From a virus, in the IMG/VR virus record IMGVR_UViG_3300017987_000194, positions 1 to 37,040 of that record: a DNA stretch of 37,040 bases. The stretch is one strand, 5' to 3'. Position numbers and translations under genes: made by a program. Under the pieces are notes generated by a model. That model was given only the letters and a program-made list of their open reading frames with translations, did no database searches and was not told the origin of the DNA. How positions within the stretch are numbered: the stretch's first letter is position 1; the number at the start of each line of letters is the position of its first letter. Shown piece after piece: positions 21,910-28,501 of this stretch.

Positions 21910-24491
21910 ATCGGACGCAGTTTGTATCGATCGAGATCGGGACGGGTTGTAATCTCGGGAAAGAACATACGAAATGCCCAAACATGGATCCGGCGCGTTG
22001 GGCAAACGTCGACACGTCCCGCGCCTTGACAGACGAAAAGATCCTTGACGTCGTCCGGGAAATGTACTCGCGACACGGGTTCACCGGGGCGATCGCTTGG
22101 CATTACTACAACGAACCCCTCTTGTATCGGGATCGGATGCTCTCCCTTATGGAGCGGATCAAGGCGGAGATCCCCGCGTCCCGCTTTGCCCTATGGACGA
22201 ACGGCGAACTCATCGAGGCGAATTGCGATTGGATAAAGGCGTTCGAGTACGTATGGATCACGGACTACCGGGGGCAGGGATTCCGACACGTCAAGCGCCG
22301 CGTTCGGAAAACCAAGGTTATGCGTTGGGGACTCGACGGGCGGAAAGAGCCGCAGGGGGAAGAGAGCTTGGGGGCTTGCGGGCGTATGTACTCCGAGTTT
22401 GTGATCGACCATTTCGGGAACGTCCATATCTGTTGCATTGATTGGGCGCGGAACGTCGACCTTGGCAACGTATGGGATCGATCGCTTGCGGCGATTGTCG
22501 AGCAATGGCAGAAGATCCGCGCCTTGGTAAGCGGGCCGGAAATGGACAAAGAAGCTCCGGAGTTTTGCCGCCGTTGCACTTGCCGCCACGCTCACGTTGC
22601 GAGCTTGATCCCGTCGATTGCGCAGGGGGGGAGAGACAAGCGCGATCGCCGCGTCGCAAGGCGCAGGGAGAGGACCGCTCCGCCGTCCAAGTTGCTCGCC
22701 GTCGCCGGGATCCGTAGAGAGGGAACGAACGATCGCGCTTGGCTCGACTATCACGAAAGGATCGCGGACAAGGTCTATCTCGAAAACGATTGGATGCAAG
22801 CGGCGCGGCGGTTGAAAAAGTCCGGCGCAATGTTTGTCGCCGTAATGACGACGGCGCAACGTCTCCAAGGGGACGTCCGGGAAGCGCTCGAACGTCACCC
22901 AAACGAAAACATTTTGACTGTAAAGGGATGCGGGCTCGACAACGAACCGCGCACGGGGATCACGATCGGCAAGCTATCGGAGATCGCGAAGTGGGCCGGA
23001 CCGCGTCCCGTACTCGGGAGCCGCTTTCGCAAGAAAGCGATCGCCCTTGAGGAATTGATCGTCCTAAGCGAAGCGCTCCCGTCCCGGCGGCGCGTCGCTG
23101 TAACCTTTACGCATTACCGGATCCCGGAACAACGGCTTGCCGACCATTTCCAATGGAACGACGAACTATACCGGAAGCACGGGGCGCGGGTCTTTGTTGT
23201 TACGGATCGCCAATATGACGTCCCGGCGTATGCGCGTTGCCTCGTCTATCCCGAGGAAATGCCAACGTTCGCGCTCTCGAAAACGAGCAACTACGGGATC
23301 CGGTACGCTATCGACTGCGGCTTTTCCGTCATAATCAAGACCGATTCGGATATGGTTTATCCGGCGGAGTCCTTTGCGGAAATGGTAGCGACCGAAGAGG
23401 GGGAGGCGGTGATCCCCGTTTATCGTATGGCGAGCAACTATACGGAGCGGGAGACAAAATACGTCGCCGCCCCCAAAGCAACCGGAACGATCGCAATGGT
23501 TGGCGCGGATTGGAAGCGGGCGAGATTTCATGAAAGTTGCAGGGGTTACGGTTGCGACGACGGGATCTTGAGAAAGGACATTGCGCGAGCCGGGATCCTG
23601 GAAAGGCGCTCAAACGTGATCTACCATATCGCCCACGTTCCCGATACGCCGCAACAGGAGTTTAACAAGGTAACGCCAAGGGTCGATCATTGGAATCGGG
23701 ATACGGGGTTTAACCCCGAGAATTTCGCGGGGAACCGGACGTTCCACCGCAAGCGGGACAAGGTCGACGCTTGGGGGCTCCCGGGGATCTCCGCGCTTGC
23801 GATCGTGGCGACGCATTACAGAATGCCGCTTGCCCGTTTGGATCAATGGATCGAGTGGAACGGAAAGCTCTTCGAGGAATACGGAGCCCGGGCGATCATC
23901 GTCTCCGACGTCGAGCGCTCCGGCTTGCCGGATTGGTTGCGGGTTGCGGTATATCCGGTAGAACTCGAAATGTTCTCCCTTTCCAAAACGAGCAACTACG
24001 GGATCCGGTTGGCGGGCGGCGGGATCGTTGCCAAGACCGATCCGGACTGCGCGTTTTCTCGGGAAGCGCTCGACGCTTGCTTGACTGTAACGGAGACGGT
24101 CGGGATCTGTCCGCGCTATTACATGGCGCATAGTTACGAGGCCCGGGAGCAAGCCGCGTACACTTGGGACGCAAGCAAGGGGACGCTCGTTCTCCATTGG
24201 GATCACTGGAACGCGATCGGGGGATACGACGAGCGGTGCGAGGGATACGGGATCGAAGATGGGGACGCTTACGAAAGAGCGCGACGCGTCGAGGGCCGCG
24301 ACGTGCGACGTCTCAAGATTCCCTTCTGGCATATCGCGCACAGTAAAGAAAAGCAAACCCGGGGGAATACGCGGAAGGACTGTTGGAACCGTCAAGCCGG
24401 ATTCAATCCCCGCAACCATAAAGCCAACGTCCGATCCATGCGCGACGACTATTGGGATCGCGAGTCGTGGGGGATCCCTTCCGTCGAGTAA
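21906..24491 (+). CDS. Radical-SAM/SPASM-like domain fused to two tandem glycosyltransferase domains (861 aa)
   Basis: Three parts are visible. (1) Residues 1 to about 235 look like a radical-SAM/SPASM protein: IEIGTGCNLGKEH at the start, WHYYNEPLL (about 65-73, like the GxEP SAM-contacting motif), and a SPASM-like tail with Cys158, a CC pair near 176, LGNVW and CRRCTC near 221. The canonical CX3CX2C is absent; only Cys15 and Cys24 are there (CX8C). (2) About 236-395 is an unassigned linker domain. (3) About 396-630 and 631-861 are two copies of a GT-A-like glycosyltransferase, each with THYR-P, FxLSKTSNYGIR and a D-x-D (KTDSD near 479, KTDPD near 711); the second ends with GGYDERCEGYGIEDGD. 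Start at 21906 is coupled to the previous stop. Confidence 0.75.
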   Translation: MNRTQFVSIEIGTGCNLGKEHTKCPNMDPARWANVDTSRALTDEKILDVVREMYSRHGFTGAIAWHYYNEPLLYRDRMLSLMERIKAEIPASRFALWTNGELIEANCDWIKAFEYVWITDYRGQGFRHVKRRVRKTKVMRWGLDGRKEPQGEESLGACGRMYSEFVIDHFGNVHICCIDWARNVDLGNVWDRSLAAIVEQWQKIRALVSGPEMDKEAPEFCRRCTCRHAHVASLIPSIAQGGRDKRDRRVARRRERTAPPSKLLAVAGIRREGTNDRAWLDYHERIADKVYLENDWMQAARRLKKSGAMFVAVMTTAQRLQGDVREALERHPNENILTVKGCGLDNEPRTGITIGKLSEIAKWAGPRPVLGSRFRKKAIALEELIVLSEALPSRRRVAVTFTHYRIPEQRLADHFQWNDELYRKHGARVFVVTDRQYDVPAYARCLVYPEEMPTFALSKTSNYGIRYAIDCGFSVIIKTDSDMVYPAESFAEMVATEEGEAVIPVYRMASNYTERETKYVAAPKATGTIAMVGADWKRARFHESCRGYGCDDGILRKDIARAGILERRSNVIYHIAHVPDTPQQEFNKVTPRVDHWNRDTGFNPENFAGNRTFHRKRDKVDAWGLPGISALAIVATHYRMPLARLDQWIEWNGKLFEEYGARAIIVSDVERSGLPDWLRVAVYPVELEMFSLSKTSNYGIRLAGGGIVAKTDPDCAFSREALDACLTVTETVGICPRYYMAHSYEAREQAAYTWDASKGTLVLHWDHWNAIGGYDERCEGYGIEDGDAYERARRVEGRDVRRLKIPFWHIAHSKEKQTRGNTRKDCWNRQAGFNPRNHKANVRSMRDDYWDRESWGIPSVE

Positions 24492-24540
24492 CCTGCCAAG
24501 CGATCCTCCATCCCGACGTCGACCGACGACCAAGGATCGC

Positions 24541-24585
24541 GCCGCCCCCGGGAGCCCGCCGCAACCCCGGGGGCGGCTTCTTTTT
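24541..24585 (+). terminator. Strong intrinsic terminator ending the late block
   Basis: GCCGCCCCCGGG at 24541-24552 pairs perfectly with CCCGGGGGCGGC at 24566-24577 (12 bp), followed by TTCTTTTT at 24578-24585. It lies about 50 nt after the glycosyltransferase fusion gene and separates the late genes from the downstream early-type block. Confidence 0.88.
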
Positions 24586-24828
24586 GTATGTCCCGATAAT
24601 TCGAGGGAGAATCCGCCGGAATGGGGAGAACCCCTAGAAAGCAAAAAAAAATTTGAGGGGTTGCGCGGAAATTGCCGGTTTCCAGGGAGGCGGCGGCGGA
24701 GTCCCTATAGACAAGCGCCGGAAAGGGGGCTTCCTGCAACGCTTCCGGGCTCCGGCGAGTCGTTGGACCTTGGCGGGCGGCGATTGCATAGAGCGCGTTT
24801 ATGGGCTTATTTCGGAAAGTTATAGAAA
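24586..24828 (+). other. Noncoding leader region with inverted repeats, no gene found
   Basis: No convincing gene is present between the terminator and the operator region; a TTG-started 69-residue frame lacks a ribosome-binding site. The stretch holds an AACCCCT/AGGGGTT inverted repeat (24629-24635 with 24656-24662) around an A9 tract, GGAAA/TTTCC arms near 24668-24684, and CGCCGGA/TCCGGCG (24716-24722 with 24751-24757). It may hold further promoter, bending or RNA elements, but nothing decisive is seen. Confidence 0.4.
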
Positions 24829-24881
24829 ATTATGCAGATTGTATAGTTTCCGCTCGACATAGACTATACAGACTGTATAGT
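24829..24881 (+). promoter_or_regulatory. Promoter with two 19-bp operator sites
   Basis: A perfect palindrome, ACTATACAG-A-CTGTATAGT, lies at 24863-24881. A second copy with 16 of 19 identical bases lies at 24829-24847, centre to centre 34 bp, so both may sit on nearly the same helix face. The perfect site overlaps a good sigma70-like promoter: TCGACA at 24854-24859, a 16-nt spacer, and TATAGT at 24876-24881. A protein bound to the palindrome would cover the -10 box, so repression is the simplest reading. The downstream block of small genes and replication genes would be its target. The XRE protein at 25897 is a candidate binder. Confidence 0.65.
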
Positions 24882-24939
24882 TAACTACATGGAAAGCAAC
24901 GGAACAACTCGGACGGGTCATAACGGAAGGGGATTGGAA

Positions 24940-25134
24940 ATGGTAACGATCGAGACGGTCAAGGAAGCGGTGCGGCGGCAAGAGACGACAACCATTATTG
25001 ACGCGGTACGGTTGATCGGCGGCGGAGACGTGGATCAGAACTTGCGGATAGCTCGCGCCGCCGCGATCGACGTCTTGGCGGAACGCAAGGGCGACGCGTT
25101 CGCGGATTACATTATGGACTTGATCGGATTGTAA
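24940..25134 (+). CDS. Hypothetical small helical protein (64 aa)
   Basis: First gene of the second transcription block. I chose the ATG at 24940 because a ribosome-binding sequence CGGAAGGGGATTGGAA, repeated before the next two genes, sits directly upstream; an in-frame ATG at 24889 lies too near the predicted transcription start. The product is helical (ETVKEAVRRQETTTIIDAVR, LRIARAAAIDVLAE) with no Cys or membrane segment. No family is recognised. A GC hairpin terminator follows the stop. Confidence 0.6.
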   Translation: MVTIETVKEAVRRQETTTIIDAVRLIGGGDVDQNLRIARAAAIDVLAERKGDAFADYIMDLIGL

Positions 25135-25141
25135 GGCTTTC

Positions 25142-25175
25142 GCCCCCGGGGACGTCTCCCCGGGGGCTTTCTTTT
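25142..25175 (+). terminator. Intrinsic terminator/attenuator hairpin 1
   Basis: GCCCCCGGGGA at 25142-25152 pairs perfectly with TCCCCGGGGGC at 25157-25167 around CGTC, followed by TTTCTTTT. It is one of three near-identical hairpins that separate consecutive small genes, so full termination here would silence the following genes unless antitermination or internal promoters exist. Confidence 0.75.
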
Positions 25176-25202
25176 GACGGTCGATACGGAAGGGGATTGG
25201 AA

Positions 25203-25454
25203 ATGGATAAGGACAAGGAACGGGAAGCGGCGAGAGAGCGCAAGTCGGGGCAAGCGACGCGGGCTTGCAAGGGTTTGCAGCGGCTCCAAGACGGGCTCGA
25301 CTCCTGCTACGATCGGATCGGATCGTCGCGTCCCTTTATGATGGACGCCGACGAGATCGTTTTGGTTGAGAGCTACGCGGCGGACGTGCATAAGATCGCT
25401 CGCTTTCTTGCGACGCTCGACAAAACCAAGACGCCGATCGCGTCGGAAGCGTAA
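25203..25454 (+). CDS. Hypothetical small helical protein (83 aa)
   Basis: Starts at the ATG in the repeated leader (GGAAGGGGATTGGAAATG). The N-terminus is highly charged (MDKDKEREAARERKSGQATR) and the rest helical (ACKGLQRLQDGLDSCYDRIG, EIVLVESYAADVHKIARFLA), with two Cys and no obvious metal site. No family is recognised. It stands between two hairpins, so it may be expressed as a unit with its own leader. Confidence 0.6.
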   Translation: MDKDKEREAARERKSGQATRACKGLQRLQDGLDSCYDRIGSSRPFMMDADEIVLVESYAADVHKIARFLATLDKTKTPIASEA

Positions 25455-25461
25455 GGCGACT

Positions 25462-25497
25462 CCGCCCCCGGGGAGATCCCCGGGGGCGGCTTTCATT
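25462..25497 (+). terminator. Intrinsic terminator/attenuator hairpin 2
   Basis: CCGCCCCCGGGG at 25462-25473 pairs perfectly with CCCCGGGGGCGG at 25478-25489 around AGAT. The T-tract is weaker than in hairpin 1 (TTTCATT after a C). The stem is nearly identical to hairpin 1, and the same leader sequence follows. Confidence 0.65.
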
Positions 25498-25524
25498 GAC
25501 GGTCGATACGGAAGGGGATTTGGA

Positions 25525-25845
25525 ATGGATAAGGTATTGGAAGCCAAGGGGTCGGACACTTGCGCGGGTTGTGTCCATAATTGGCGCGACTATTATTGCG
25601 AGCTATGGAACGACGGTATTTCCTGTGACTCGAAAGCTTGCCGCCCGAAAGCTCGCGCCGTTATGGAGCGCGATCTTGCGGAGCGTCGGGTTTGGTGGAT
25701 CATACAATCCGCCGCACAGGAAGGAAGAGGGGAAGCGGAAGCGCTTGACAATCTTCGGACGTGGAGAGACGCGAACCCTTGGGCGCAGATTGCGGCGGAT
25801 AAGCTCCGCGAGATTGTTGGCGCAACTTTCGCCCCGCAGAAATAG
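25525..25845 (+). CDS. Small Cys-rich putative zinc-binding protein (106 aa)
   Basis: Begins MDKVLEAKG at the ATG of the second full leader repeat (sharing MDK with the preceding gene product). Residues 13-41 hold five Cys: CAGC, a Cys in YYCELW, and SCDSKAC, which suits one zinc site. The remainder is helical (VMERDLAERRVWWIIQSAAQ, DKLREIVG). No family is recognised. It is the third small gene in the hairpin-separated series and ends just before the third hairpin. Confidence 0.6.
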   Translation: MDKVLEAKGSDTCAGCVHNWRDYYCELWNDGISCDSKACRPKARAVMERDLAERRVWWIIQSAAQEGRGEAEALDNLRTWRDANPWAQIAADKLREIVGATFAPQK

Positions 25846-25851
25846 GGCTCC

Positions 25852-25882
25852 GCCCCCGGGGATCTCCTCCGGGGGCTCTCTT
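25852..25882 (+). terminator. Hairpin 3 of the series, weak terminator
   Basis: GCCCCCGG at 25852-25859 pairs with CCGGGGGC at 25869-25876, and GGA/TCC can extend it partly around the ATCTC loop region. TCTCTT follows. It is the third of the series and the leader behind it differs from the other two (TCGAAAGGTCGAGGC before the ATG). Confidence 0.5.
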
Positions 25883-25896
25883 CGAAAGGTCGAGGC

Positions 25897-26094
25897 ATGA
25901 CGGGACACGAATTACGCGAAGCGCGACGGGCGATCGGTTTGACTCAAGAGGGATTGGCCGCACGTCTCGGCGTCGATTCGAATACCGTTGCGCGTTGGGA
26001 GCGCGGCGAGAGCAAAGCGCCGGGAAACTTGCTTTCTCTTGCAATGCTCGCGCTCGCTGCGTCGAAGGAAAGCGGACAGGTTATAGAATGTTGA
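25897..26094 (+). CDS. XRE-family helix-turn-helix regulator (65 aa)
   Basis: A compact Cro/C1-type DNA-binding domain. The helix-turn-helix is clear: LREARRAIGLTQEGLAARLG (helices 1-2), then VDSNTVARWERGESKAP (recognition helix and turn), then a C-terminal helix. There is no dimerisation or oligomerisation domain, so it may act as a small Cro-like protein or with a partner. It is the best candidate to bind the tandem operators about 1 kb upstream. With no integrase present, it more likely times gene expression than maintains lysogeny. Confidence 0.85.
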   Translation: MTGHELREARRAIGLTQEGLAARLGVDSNTVARWERGESKAPGNLLSLAMLALAASKESGQVIEC

Positions 26095-26110
26095 TTGAGA
26101 GGGAGTCGAA

Positions 26111-26359
26111 ATGGGCTTGACACTCGGACAAGAGCAAGACGGGATCGAAATCATTTCCGCGTTCTATAAGGGCGGCGCGAGCGAAGAGAACGCGTTGGCG
26201 GCGGCTTGCGAAATTCTCGGACTTGAGACGGAAGCGGAAGCGGAAGAACTCCGCCGCGCTTTCATCTACTACGAACGCGACGCCGGGGACGATCGGATCT
26301 TCCTGGAGGTATTCATTCAAGACGAGACGGAATCGTTGACAATGGCCGATTATGCTTGA
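26111..26359 (+). CDS. Hypothetical acidic protein (82 aa)
   Basis: Unrecognised. Acidic and helical (EQDGIEIISAFYKGGASEEN, AAACEILGLETEAEAEELRR), with a C-terminal strand (DRIFLEVFIQDE). The start has GAGGGAG upstream. It overlaps the next frame by 8 nt. The strongly negative charge could indicate a DNA mimic or a protein-binding partner, but no evidence supports either. Confidence 0.6.
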   Translation: MGLTLGQEQDGIEIISAFYKGGASEENALAAACEILGLETEAEAEELRRAFIYYERDAGDDRIFLEVFIQDETESLTMADYA

Positions 26360-26636
26360 TCGGTCGGCGGCGCTCCATATCTTTTCGAGTTTGCGCGTTG
26401 CGGCGTTGCGCGTACCTTACACCGGGGGATCGGTTGCCTTGCAGATTAGACAAATCCTCCCCCCTACCAAGGCACAAACGCCGGACCGATCCCCCCTTCG
26501 CTCCGGGCGGAACGACCGCCCGGGGCGTCGTATTTCTAACAAGCCGCAAGGCCGTTTCCCATTGCTTCCGATTGCGCTCTTGCTTGCGGTCGTCTCGATA
26601 TGGACGGCGGCTTGGCTCTTGCTTTTCTTTGCATAG
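26352..26636 (+). CDS. Putative membrane protein of doubtful start (94 aa)
   Basis: The frame overlaps the previous stop by 8 nt and ends in a clear membrane helix (LLPIALLLAVVSIWTAAWLL). The middle part is Pro/Arg-rich and poor in the window's favoured codons, and it contains a perfect 12-bp hairpin. So either the whole frame is a gene with a disordered cytoplasmic part, or only the C-terminal helix is expressed and the first 180 nt are noncoding. Function unknown. Confidence 0.4.
   Translation: MLDRSAALHIFSSLRVAALRVPYTGGSVALQIRQILPPTKAQTPDRSPLRSGRNDRPGRRISNKPQGRFPLLPIALLLAVVSIWTAAWLLLFFA
26499..26535 (+). terminator. Perfect 12-bp hairpin within or before a membrane gene
   Basis: CGCTCCGGGCGG at 26499-26510 pairs with CCGCCCGGGGCG at 26516-26527 (one G-T pair) around AACGA. 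TCGTATTT follows, a moderate T-tract. It could end transcription of the hairpin-rich early block, or it is an RNA element. Confidence 0.45.
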
Positions 26637-26733
26637 CGGGGAACAACGATCGCGGGTTATCTGACACGGACGGAATGTATCATGCAAGATCCCACCATAA
26701 AACCGACTCAACCAAAACACGAAGGGAGCGGCA

Positions 26734-26880
26734 ATGCCGAAGCATAAAACGCGGATGACGGTTGACGAGTTGACGACGGCGGTTAAGGCGTTGCGGCGCA
26801 AGGCGGCGATCCTGGAAGCGGCTACGTTCGTTGCTTTTGCGCTCGCGCTCTTGTCCGCTTGCGTTGTCTTTGCACAATAG
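26734..26880 (+). CDS. Small single-pass membrane protein (48 aa)
   Basis: Preceded by a clear GAAGGGAG ribosome-binding site. Residues 1-28 are basic and helical (MTVDELTTAVKALRRKAAIL), residues 29-48 hydrophobic (AATFVAFALALLSACVVFAQ). The charge pattern suggests the N-terminus stays in the cytoplasm. It was too short for routine gene calling but has good codon use and start context. Function is unknown. Confidence 0.55.
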   Translation: MPKHKTRMTVDELTTAVKALRRKAAILEAATFVAFALALLSACVVFAQ

Positions 26881-26930
26881 GCGGTCCGCGTGGGCCGCTA
26901 TTGATTGACGGGTTATCGGAGGGTTTGATT

Positions 26931-27476
26931 ATGAAGAGGATTAGAGTTGAATGGGGAACGGACGTAATGGCTTGCGGCGAGTGGTTGTCGAACACTCACA
27001 TTCTGTTGAGGCGTGATTGGTACAATAGGCGCGGGCGTTGTTCTCCGGTACTTGACGCGACGATCAGAACCGGAATAAGCGGCAAGACAAAGACGGCGGG
27101 CAAGGATTGGAATACTGGTTGTTCTCTCCCCCTGCTATCCGCCGTAGCGAAGCAAATGCAAAAGACGGATCTGATTGCGAAGGACTCGGGCGTAAACTTC
27201 TGTCAATTTCAATCCTACCACAAAGACCACAATACAAGACTTTTTATAGTTCCGCCGGGGCGCTTGGTTGGGGTCGGCGCTCCATACGCTCCGCTCGCGT
27301 CCTCCCTTATCGTCTATGCTACGGAGGACGATGGAGGTCCGCTAACGCTTGCGGACGGGGAGGACTTGATCGGGTTGCTCGCGACGAAAACCGGAGACGA
27401 TTACGACTGGAGATTGTCACTTACCAAGGCGCTTGGTAAATGGGACGAATCGAAAGGGATTGACGATGGACGGTAA
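26931..27476 (+). CDS. Hypothetical protein (181 aa)
   Basis: I do not recognise this protein. The ATG at 26931 has CGGAGGG upstream. The sequence mixes strands and helices: MKRIRVEWGTDV, IRTGISGKTKTAGKDWNTG, AVAKQMQKTDLIAKDSG, then RLFIVPPGRLVGVGAPYAPL and a final acidic region (GDDYDWRLSLTKALGKW). It has three Cys and no membrane segment or classical motif. The gene overlaps the next by 11 nt and leads the SSB-containing group, so a replication- or recombination-related role is possible from context. Confidence 0.55.
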   Translation: MKRIRVEWGTDVMACGEWLSNTHILLRRDWYNRRGRCSPVLDATIRTGISGKTKTAGKDWNTGCSLPLLSAVAKQMQKTDLIAKDSGVNFCQFQSYHKDHNTRLFIVPPGRLVGVGAPYAPLASSLIVYATEDDGGPLTLADGEDLIGLLATKTGDDYDWRLSLTKALGKWDESKGIDDGR

Positions 27477-27681
27477 AGGCGGCGTTTTGATGGTACGGAT
27501 CGACGGTAGCGCGGAACAAGCGGAGACGCTTGCGGCGAAGCTCCGCAAGTGGACGGGACGCAGGAAGAACGGACGCAAGGCGCGGAGTCGCGTTGCGGAC
27601 TCGGCGGGATCGCCGGATAGAAAGACGGCGGCGGAAGCGGTCGAACGTGGCGGGAAGCCATTACAAACGAGTTTGTTTTAA
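27466..27681 (+). CDS. Small basic protein with C-terminal clamp-binding-like motif (71 aa)
   Basis: The N-terminal half forms strand and helix (KGGVLMVRIDGSAEQAETLA, KLRKWTG), the middle is Lys/Arg/Ala-rich and disordered, and the C-terminus reads PLQTSLF. QTSLF resembles the consensus QL(S/D)LF by which polymerases and repair proteins bind the bacterial sliding clamp. It lies directly upstream of the SSB gene. The motif is at the extreme C-terminus, where such peptides usually work. Clamp binding is an inference from the motif. Confidence 0.6.
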   Translation: MDGKGGVLMVRIDGSAEQAETLAAKLRKWTGRRKNGRKARSRVADSAGSPDRKTAAEAVERGGKPLQTSLF

Positions 27682-27702
27682 CACAAGACGAAAGGCGACA
27701 GC

Positions 27703-28029
27703 ATGGCAGGGTTTAACCGTATTCACTTGGTCGGGAACCTTACGCGGGATCCGGAGTTGCGATATACGGCGAAAGACGTAGCCGTTTGCGACTTTGGGAT
27801 CGCGGTCAATGAAAAGCGCAAGGGACAATCCGAGACGTTGTTCATCGACGTAACGACGTTCGAGAAAAGCGCGGAGTCCGTTGCGGAGTATCTTGTCAAG
27901 GGGCGAACGGTCTTGGTCGAGGGCCGCTTGGTCAAAGAGGAATGGACAAGCAAGGACAACCAACGCCGCTCGCGTCTCAAGATCATAGCAAGCGGCGTTC
28001 ACTTTATCGGGCGGGCGATCAATGATTAG
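27703..28029 (+). CDS. ssb: Single-stranded DNA-binding protein (108 aa)
   Basis: Clear OB-fold SSB: FNRIHLVGNLTRDPELRYTA at the N-terminus, VCDFGIAVNEKRKG, then LFIDVTTFEKSAESVAEYLV, KGRTVLVEGRLVKEEW and RLKIIASGVHFI. It protects single strands during replication and recombination. Bacterial SSBs end with an acidic DDDIPF-like tail that recruits partners; this one stops after the OB fold (IGRAIND). So it either uses other contacts or delegates recruitment to its neighbours. Four bases of its stop region overlap the next start (ATGATTAG). Confidence 0.9.
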   Translation: MAGFNRIHLVGNLTRDPELRYTAKDVAVCDFGIAVNEKRKGQSETLFIDVTTFEKSAESVAEYLVKGRTVLVEGRLVKEEWTSKDNQRRSRLKIIASGVHFIGRAIND

Positions 28030-28501
28030 CGCGAGACTGCGGCGGGCGGTCCGGGCGTTTGACGCTCACGTGTCCAAGGGCGGCTCCGCCCGTATGTTCT
28101 TCGAGGGCTCGCAGTATTCCAGAGAGGAAGCGCTTTGGATCATGGACGAAAGCTTGGATCGCTTCCTTGATCGGGTTTTTGCCGGAGACGGCGAGACGGG
28201 ACGGGGGACGGATCATGGTAGAGAGGACGTCGATCGACGCTTACAGACTAGCCAAGGAACAACGCAAGACGCAAGAGGGAACGCTTTTGGCGTTGCTTCG
28301 ACAGTATCCCGAGGGATTGACGGATTCGCAGATCGCGGAGCGTATGGGGCTTGCGAAGTCCCAAGCGAGCGCGAGACGCAACGGGATAAAGGACAAGCTC
28401 GCGAGCGGCGGCGGCTTGGAAGCGCTCGCAAAAGTTGGGACGATTACGGATCCCAAGACGAAAAAGACTGTGAATCTTTGGGCGATTGTGCGGCGGTCTG
28501 A
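28022..28501 (+). CDS. Hypothetical protein, C-terminal half overlapping the next gene (159 aa)
   Basis: Coupled to the SSB stop. Residues 1-64 look like a real protein with helices (LRRAVRAFDAHVSKG, SREEALWIMDESLDRFLDRV). After about 28215 the same DNA encodes a better-looking protein in another frame, and this frame turns into a Gly/Arg/Asp-rich sequence typical of shadow coding (DRGAYGACEVPSERETQRDK). Either the true stop was lost and a read-through tail is tolerated, or the overlap is functional. No family is recognised. Confidence 0.5.
   Translation: MISARLRRAVRAFDAHVSKGGSARMFFEGSQYSREEALWIMDESLDRFLDRVFAGDGETGRGTDHGREDVDRRLQTSQGTTQDARGNAFGVASTVSRGIDGFADRGAYGACEVPSERETQRDKGQARERRRLGSARKSWDDYGSQDEKDCESLGDCAAV

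Larger units (their letters stand above)
25175..25534 (+). repeat. Repeated hairpin-to-start leader cassette (two full copies)
   Basis: The sequence TGACGGTCGATACGGAAGGG plus GATT(T)GGAA(A)TGGATAAGG occurs at about 25175-25212 and again at about 25497-25534, each directly after a GC hairpin and running into a start codon. A shorter version (ACGGAAGGGGATTGGAAATGG) precedes the gene at 24940. The repeats include the ribosome-binding site and the first codons, so translation of these genes is probably set identically. Confidence 0.7.

Noticed and set aside
24653-24862. Possible 69-residue gene in the leader before the operators
   Set aside because: TTG start without a ribosome-binding site, Gly/Arg-rich composition, and its end runs through the promoter and operator region.
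25897-26094. Lysogeny repressor assignment for the XRE protein
   Set aside because: It has only the DNA-binding domain, is co-directional with the early genes, and no integrase or divergent promoter pair is present.
26859-26930. Upstream start for the 181-residue protein
   Set aside because: The earlier start lies in the end of the preceding small membrane gene and lacks a ribosome-binding site; ATG 26931 has CGGAGGG at good spacing.
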